Source: an uncultured cyanobacterium (GTDB lineage Bacteria; Cyanobacteriota; Cyanobacteriia; PCC-6307; Cyanobiaceae). Taken from it: a DNA stretch of 64,000 nucleotides. The translations under genes were made by a program, and so were the position numbers. This document shows, piece by piece, positions 59,558-64,000 of this stretch. The notes under the pieces were generated by a model. It was not told the origin of the DNA, ran no database searches, and worked only from the letters and a program-made list of their open reading frames with translations. The stretch lies in the NCBI GenBank assembly GCA_903858015.1, contig CAIOGZ010000018.1, positions 186,001 through 250,000 of the forward strand, read 5' to 3'. The first letter of the stretch is position 1; every line of letters begins with the position of its first letter.

Positions 59558-60556
59558 TCAGCCCTGCAGCACCCGCCTCAGCCACTGGGTGGTGACCCGA
59601 TCGCTCCAGCAGCGCGTGGGGCGATCACCCACGGCGTGGAAGCCGTTGTGGCCGCCGCCAGGGGGCATCAGCACCTCGAGGCCGGGCAGCCGCGCCTGGG
59701 CCAGGCTGCGGGCGGCGGCCACGGGCACCCAGGGGTCGTCCTGGGCGTGCAGGATCAAGCTGGGCGGCAGGCAGGCTGGTTGGCGCAGCAGCTGGGCCAG
59801 GGGGCTGGCTGCGGCGTAGTAGTGCTGCACCGAGCGGTAGCCCCAGCGCGGGGCGGTGATCAGGGCGTCGAAGGCACGAATGCGGCGCGGTCGCTGGGGG
59901 CCGCTGAGCGCCAGGCGCTCGGCGGCGCTGGGCCCGAACGGATCGGCGAGGGTTTGGTGGCAGAGGCGCCGCGCCAGCCAATGCTCATAGGGGCGATTGC
60001 GCAGCTGCTCGATCTGGGCCATGCAGGTTGTCAAATCGAGGGGGCTGCTGATGCAGACCAGCGCCTCAAGTTGCCCCTGGGCTAGACACAAATTCAGCAA
60101 CATCGTGCCACCCAGGGATAAACCCACCGCCGCCAGCGGCCGGCCCTGGGCCAGCTGGCGCGCCCGGCGCAGCACCGGCAACAAATCTGGGGTGCATTGG
60201 GCGGCATAGGTGCCCTTGGCCAGGCTGCGGCCGGCGCCGGCACCGCGCAGGTTGAGCCGCAGCACGGCAAAACCAGCGGCCCTTAAAGCCAACGCCAGCC
60301 GCCGCACCCCCACCGAATCGGCGCCTCCCCCCAGGCCCGGCAGCAGCAGCACCAGGGCCAGGGGTTCCCCTTGGCCAGGGGGATCGAGCCAGCCGAGCAG
60401 CTGATCGCCCGCCCCCACATCCACCAGCACCGCCTCGCTGCGCTCGGGGGGGAGCTGGGGCGGCCGCAGCGTGTCCCGCAGGGTTTGGAGGTCGGGCCCC
60501 AGCCAGGGGAAGCGCGGACGGAAGGGGTCGACAGAACCCCAGGGGGGAAGGATCAT
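59558..60556 (-). CDS. YheT-like alpha/beta hydrolase
   Basis: 332 residues from ATG at 60556 (MILPPWGSVDPFRPRFPWLGPDLQTL). The opening FPWLGPDLQTLRDTLRP is the usual YheT one. LVLLLPGLGGGADSVGVRRLALALRAAGFAVLRLNLRGAGAGRSLAKGTY is the oxyanion region, and VGLSLGGTMLLNL the nucleophile elbow (Ser). The acid is in LHAQDDPWVP and the His in PPGGGHNGFHAV. Members hydrolyse esters or are unassigned; substrate unknown. Convergent to recG. Confidence 0.9.
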   Translation of the reverse strand: MILPPWGSVDPFRPRFPWLGPDLQTLRDTLRPPQLPPERSEAVLVDVGAGDQLLGWLDPPGQGEPLALVLLLPGLGGGADSVGVRRLALALRAAGFAVLRLNLRGAGAGRSLAKGTYAAQCTPDLLPVLRRARQLAQGRPLAAVGLSLGGTMLLNLCLAQGQLEALVCISSPLDLTTCMAQIEQLRNRPYEHWLARRLCHQTLADPFGPSAAERLALSGPQRPRRIRAFDALITAPRWGYRSVQHYYAAASPLAQLLRQPACLPPSLILHAQDDPWVPVAAARSLAQARLPGLEVLMPPGGGHNGFHAVGDRPTRCWSDRVTTQWLRRVLQG

Positions 60557-60713
60557 CCGCGTCCCACAGGAAGCGAACCCCATCTTGGCGGAGCGCCGAC
60601 GGCGCCGCCCAGGCACCTAGGCGAGGGTGGTCGGGCTCAGACCCTTGATTGCCGTGCAACACCAGTACCGGGTGTGATCATTTTCCAACATCGAAACAGT
60701 TCGACTGTCCACC

Positions 60714-60950
60714 GTGGTCATTCGCACTCGCCTGGTCGAACTCTCCAGCCACGAGGCGGTGGCCTATCGGCAGAAACTAAGGGGAGGCCAGGCGGGGTTG
60801 GTGATTCTGCGCCATGACAGCGCCCAACCGGGTCTGGCCCTGTTGAACCGCCACAGCGGCCAACCTGATCTAGCGGCCCACACCCCGGCCGATCTGTTTC
60901 CAACGGAGGCCTTCCAGGAAGCCCTGGAGCTCACCGCTGGCCTTCCCTAG
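60714..60950 (+). CDS. Small conserved protein of unknown function
   Basis: 78 residues from GTG at 60714 (M-VIRTRLVELSSHEAVAYRQK). Predicted alternating strand-helix: GQAGLVILRHDSAQPGLALLNRHS then PADLFPTEAFQEALELTAGLP. No membrane helix. I recall no family. It is on the opposite strand to the hydrolase and 158 bp from its start. Confidence 0.55.
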   Translation: MVIRTRLVELSSHEAVAYRQKLRGGQAGLVILRHDSAQPGLALLNRHSGQPDLAAHTPADLFPTEAFQEALELTAGLP

Positions 60951-61026
60951 GCGAGCCGGGCTCCGGTGCGCTTCCCCGCTGCGGTGGCGGGAGCAGCGAA
61001 CCCCACGGAATTCCCACAAGAAAGGA

Positions 61027-61296
61027 GTGCTGTCCTACGAGCTACTCAACAAAAACCTGATTCAGGCGGCCCGATCCAACCCCTACGTGGCCGAGATGGT
61101 GACCCGCCACGCCAGGCTCGAAGAAATTCGTGACCACGTGCTGAAGGCCAACTTCGAGGCGGTAAGTGGGAACCGGGCCCTGGGCCTGGCGGAGGTGCAC
61201 CGCATCCTGGAGCTGCTCGATGAAGTCAGCCCCCGCTCGGTGCTGCGGGACTTCGATGCGGACCTGCGCAGGATGCTGGGGGAAGCGGATGCATAA
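61027..61296 (+). CDS. Small helical conserved protein
   Basis: 89 residues. The frame opens with GTG CTG TCC TAC; the strong Shine-Dalgarno AAAGGAG overlaps the GTG itself, so initiation is unclear and a slightly later non-ATG start is conceivable. LSYELLNKNLIQAARSNPYVAEMVTRHARLEEIRDHVLKANFEAV and LGLAEVHRILELLDEVSPRSVLRDFDADLRRML are well-formed amphipathic helices, typical of real protein. No known domain. It may be cotranscribed with the 60714 gene. Confidence 0.65.
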   Translation: MLSYELLNKNLIQAARSNPYVAEMVTRHARLEEIRDHVLKANFEAVSGNRALGLAEVHRILELLDEVSPRSVLRDFDADLRRMLGEADA

Positions 61297-61350
61297 CAAA
61301 GCGAGGCGGCTGATGTCTAACCGCTGAGCACACTCGCTGAAGACACTGGC

Positions 61351-61376
61351 TCAACAAGATGGTTCAACAAGATGGT
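61351..61376. repeat. 13-bp perfect tandem duplication at the DUF1350 3' end
   Basis: TCAACAAGATGGT occurs twice without gap (61351-61363, 61364-61376), directly adjoining the stop codon of the DUF1350 gene (61377-61379). A trailing TCAAGAAGA resembles a third, diverged unit. Confidence 0.9.
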
Positions 61377-62414
61377 TCAAGAAGAAGCTTGGACGCGTTT
61401 GATTGCTTGGATCGCCTGCTCTAGGGGGGTTTCCAGGGCCTGGTTGCGAGCTGTCTTTGAAGTGATCAAGGGTAGATCGAACCAGGGGTTGATGACAAGA
61501 TCGGCAATATTGAATCCCAAGGGCCTGAGATGGCCACCGCCGAGATACTTACGATCTGATTTCCTAGGCTTTTTGAGAACATCAAAAAACCACTCGATCG
61601 TTTGGAGTGCAATTTGATCAGATTTGAACTGGGCGAGCACCAGCAGGTTGAACAGCCCTGATTCCTTAATCAGGTTTTTGGTCACGGTGGAGGTGGGCTG
61701 TACACCCCAACCTCTGTTGTCGATCCAGTTGGCTAGCGCTTTGGACGGCACAGCACTGGATGTATCACTGGCCACCGGAGCCAGAAGAACGGAGAGCTGA
61801 TTCTTAATGTACAAATCATTGTAAATAAGCTTCGGGATCGAGCTATTTGCTTCCAATACTCTTTTCGTGCCAGCCATGCAATTCTCAACCAGCTTCCGCG
61901 AAGCTTCTGCAGACTGCATCAATTCCTCCCGCAGCGCCTGCAACTGATCCACCACCTGCTGAACCATTTTGTCACTGTATCGATCAGTCGGCGTCAACAC
62001 CTTGCGAATAAACTCCGTCAAGGCCACCTTATCTTGAGGCAGCTTGCCTGCGCTTTCAAGCAGAGCAACATACTTGCAGCCAATGCTATGACCCAACCAG
62101 ATATAATTATCAGCCTTTAGGTAGACCTCGGGGTTATCCCCCTGGGCGACCGCCATCGTCACAAGCTCCGGAATCAAGGCATATTGCTCACGCAACAGAA
62201 AAAACGATTCCTTGTAATGATTAAAACTAAAATTAAAGGGTAAAATGATAACAGAATAAGCTTGATCATAGAGATATTGCAGCAGATGCCGGTAGAATAG
62301 CATGGGTGCAAAGGTGCCAAAAAAAGCACCGCCTACGAACTGCACCACCCCCTTGGGCTTGGGATGCAGCGCCACCCAGCTATGGCAGACAGGCTTAAAG
62401 CGGAGCTTGGCCAT
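61377..62414 (-). CDS. DUF1350-family alpha/beta-hydrolase-like protein
   Basis: 345 residues from ATG at 62414. The DUF1350 opening is visible: PKGVVQFVGGAFFGTFAPMLFYRHLLQYLYDQAYSVIILPFNFSFNHYKES, and WLGHSIGCKYVALLES matches a Ser-hydrolase nucleophile elbow (G-H-S-I-G). The family occurs in cyanobacteria and plant plastids; function is unknown. The middle (residues 130-260) is a helical lid-like part. The gene is much richer in A/T and uses more A/T-ending codons than its neighbours, which suggests transfer or a different lineage history. Confidence 0.83.
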   Translation of the reverse strand: MAKLRFKPVCHSWVALHPKPKGVVQFVGGAFFGTFAPMLFYRHLLQYLYDQAYSVIILPFNFSFNHYKESFFLLREQYALIPELVTMAVAQGDNPEVYLKADNYIWLGHSIGCKYVALLESAGKLPQDKVALTEFIRKVLTPTDRYSDKMVQQVVDQLQALREELMQSAEASRKLVENCMAGTKRVLEANSSIPKLIYNDLYIKNQLSVLLAPVASDTSSAVPSKALANWIDNRGWGVQPTSTVTKNLIKESGLFNLLVLAQFKSDQIALQTIEWFFDVLKKPRKSDRKYLGGGHLRPLGFNIADLVINPWFDLPLITSKTARNQALETPLEQAIQAIKRVQASS

Positions 62415-62593
62415 TGGTCTATAGGTATTGGAGATTTGCAGCTAAAGCCTACCTGATCTCGCCTAGAAGCCTGTCAACTTGGTGACAGACAACAGTTCGA
62501 TTGCTGACCCATGGCCTGATCTAGGCCTTGGTGATCGCCAAGGCCCGCAGGGAAAGCTCCGACCAGGGCTAGAGCCGGCTCCAGTGGCCGCTT

Positions 62594-64000
62594 TTAGGCC
62601 GCCACCTTGGCCTTGCCCACCCCCATGCTGCGCAGTTCGGAGAGCAGGCCATTCAGCACTGCCTTGGCGTCGCCAAACACCATGGCGGTTTGGGGCAGTT
62701 CAAACAGGGCGTTGGCGATGCCGGCGTAGCCGGCGCCGAGGCTGCGCTTCACCACAAACACCTGCCGAGCCTGATCCACCTCGAGCACGGGCATGCCGTA
62801 GAGGGGGCTGGAGGGGTCGGATTTGGCATCGGGGTTGACCACGTCGTTGGCGCCGAGCACGATCACCACATCGGTGCGGGGGAACTCGGGGTTGATCGTG
62901 TCCATCTCCACCAACTGCTCGTAGGGCACATCGGCTTCGGCCAGCAGCACATTCATGTGGCCCGGCATGCGACCCGCCACCGGATGGATGGCATAGCTCA
63001 CTTCCACGCCGTGGTTTTCGAGCAGTTTGGAGAGCTCCCGTAGGGCGTGCTGGGCCTGGGCCACCGCCAGGCCGTAGCCGGGCACGAACACCACCCGCTC
63101 GGCCTGCTCCAGGGCCATGGCGCACTCTTCAGGGCTGCAGCTGGTGATGCGGGTGTAGCCCGCCTCGCTGCCGCCGCCGCCCACGGTCGCGCCACTGGCG
63201 CCGAGGGCGCCGCCGAACAGCACCGACAGCAGCGAGCGGTTCATCGCCGTGCACATCACCTGGGTGAGGATCAGGCCCGCCGCCCCCACCATGGCGCCGG
63301 CCACGATCAGCAGCTGGCTGCCCACCACAAACCCGGCGGCGGCAGCCGCCACGCCGGAATAGGAATTGAGCAGCGAGATCACCACCGGCATGTCGGCGCC
63401 GCCGATCGGCAGGGTGACGCCCACGCCCAGCAGGCTGGAGCCGATCACCAACAACCAGAGGGGCAGGCCGGCGGGGTCGCCGGGCAGCAGCACCGCCCCC
63501 ACCAGCGCCAGCACCGCCAGGGCGATGTTGACGCCATGGCGGAGCGAACTCTGGGTCCAGGCGGGGGTGTTGAGCCAGCCCTGCAGCTTGGCCATCGCCA
63601 CGATCGAGCCAGTGAAGGTGATCGCCCCCACGAACACGGAGATGGCGATCGACACCAGGGCCACGATGTCGGCGTCGGCGGAATCAAACAGGGCCACGCC
63701 AACCGCCACCAGCAATGAAGCCAGGCCGCCGCAGCCGTTGAAGAGGGCCACCACCTCGGGCATGGCCGTCATCGGTACCCGCTGGGCGGTGATCAGCCCG
63801 GCCAGGCCGCCGGCGGCGCTGCCGGCGGCGATCCAGAGCCAGGCGACCGGCTCCGGCCGAATCTCGATCAGCAGGCCAAGTACGGCCAAGGCCATCGCCA
63901 CGGCCGCCAGCTGGTTGGCGCCGCGGGCGGAGCGCACCTTGGAGAGGCCCTTGATGCCGAGGCCGAGCAGCAGCACGGCCACCAGATCGATGCCATCAGT
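62594..64000 (-). CDS. pntB: NAD(P) transhydrogenase beta subunit, start beyond the window
   Basis: The frame is open to base 64000, where the peptide reads TDGIDLVAVLLLGLGIKGLSKVRSARGANQ, so only about the first ten residues are missing. Helices in the first half (VPMTAMPEVVALFNGCGGLASLLV, IAISVFVGAITFTGSIVAMAK) form domain II, the proton channel. Domain III binds NADP: VVFVPGYGLAVAQAQHALREL, SYAIHPVAGRMPGHMNVLLAEADVPYEQL and IVLGANDVVNPDAK. PntAB uses the proton gradient to make NADPH from NADH. pntA should lie just beyond the window. Confidence 0.96.
   Translation of the reverse strand, partial: TDGIDLVAVLLLGLGIKGLSKVRSARGANQLAAVAMALAVLGLLIEIRPEPVAWLWIAAGSAAGGLAGLITAQRVPMTAMPEVVALFNGCGGLASLLVAVGVALFDSADADIVALVSIAISVFVGAITFTGSIVAMAKLQGWLNTPAWTQSSLRHGVNIALAVLALVGAVLLPGDPAGLPLWLLVIGSSLLGVGVTLPIGGADMPVVISLLNSYSGVAAAAAGFVVGSQLLIVAGAMVGAAGLILTQVMCTAMNRSLLSVLFGGALGASGATVGGGGSEAGYTRITSCSPEECAMALEQAERVVFVPGYGLAVAQAQHALRELSKLLENHGVEVSYAIHPVAGRMPGHMNVLLAEADVPYEQLVEMDTINPEFPRTDVVIVLGANDVVNPDAKSDPSSPLYGMPVLEVDQARQVFVVKRSLGAGYAGIANALFELPQTAMVFGDAKAVLNGLLSELRSMGVGKAKVAA

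Noticed and set aside
1-64000. tRNA, rRNA, tmRNA, RNase P RNA, CRISPR arrays, insertion sequences
   Set aside because: I scanned gaps for T-loop-like GGTTCGAATCC, repeat-spacer patterns and transposase motifs and saw none; a dedicated search tool could still find diverged small RNAs.

Overview
This window comes from a high-GC unicellular picocyanobacterium of the Synechococcus/Cyanobium/Vulcanococcus type. The evidence is a set of cyanobacterial genes read directly from the sequence: apcF (phycobilisome core), pcyA (phycocyanobilin synthesis), psb28 (photosystem II assembly), a GUN4-domain protein, a PAM68-like protein, SipA, DUF1816, DUF3082 and DUF1350 proteins, and DevBCA-like export genes. 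The palindrome GCGATCGC (HIP1) recurs, which favours a freshwater or euryhaline lineage over open-ocean strains. Nearly everything is chromosomal core. Genes are tightly packed, with many 4-nt ATGA overlaps and frequent GTG or TTG starts.

Layout. 1-8.9 kb: mrnC(partial)-rlmB, DUF1816, gatA and an intact intein-free dnaE, facing PAM68-rpsO-ruvA. 9-21 kb: a lipoprotein, a CPA1 antiporter, an EamA exporter, dnaG, a GAF-GGDEF protein with a degenerate active site but intact I-site, an SOS-type umuDC pair, a CDF metal exporter, a conserved hypothetical, a lumenal pentapeptide-repeat protein and yraN. 21-22.5 kb: a lower-GC scar holding a broken metacaspase. 22.5-28.8 kb: rsmA-ispE-DUF3082, a tiny membrane ORF, pdhB-secD-secF and a small membrane protein. 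28.7-31.3 kb (minus): psb28 overlapping two tandem AI-2E-family permeases. 31.4-34 kb: GUN4, an RsbW-like ATPase and small proteins. 34-36.5 kb: glnA with an NtcA-type promoter, diverging from apcF. 36.8-40.6 kb: a class V aminotransferase, tadA, a group II PLP decarboxylase and a small membrane protein. 40.4-45.6 kb (minus): bioY-lspA-(FHA+penicillin-binding protein)-GTPase. 45.7-52.6 kb: sipA, a catalytic/degenerate M16 peptidase pair, pcyA-devBCA and a small basic protein. 52.7-59.5 kb: a glycosyltransferase, rpsB-tsf, an acidic conserved protein and recG. 59.6-64 kb: a YheT-like hydrolase, two small ORFs, a DUF1350 protein of lower GC, and pntB running off the end.

Functional links. Photosynthesis and tetrapyrrole genes (psb28, gun4, apcF, pcyA, sipA, PAM68) are interleaved with translation (rpsO, rpsB, tsf, gatA, rsmA, rlmB, tadA), replication and repair (dnaE, dnaG, ruvA, recG, umuDC), envelope (secDF, lspA, FHA-PBP, devBCA) and N/C metabolism (glnA, pdhB, pntB). 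I see no tRNA or rRNA gene, CRISPR array, transposase or prophage. The points most worth a second look are regulatory or degenerate: the GGDEF protein with its I-site, the structured glnA-apcF and apcF-aminotransferase intergenic regions, the coupled psb28-permease cluster, the overlapping convergent GTPase/small-protein pair, and the decayed metacaspase. I do not see a clearly new multi-gene defence or metabolic system.
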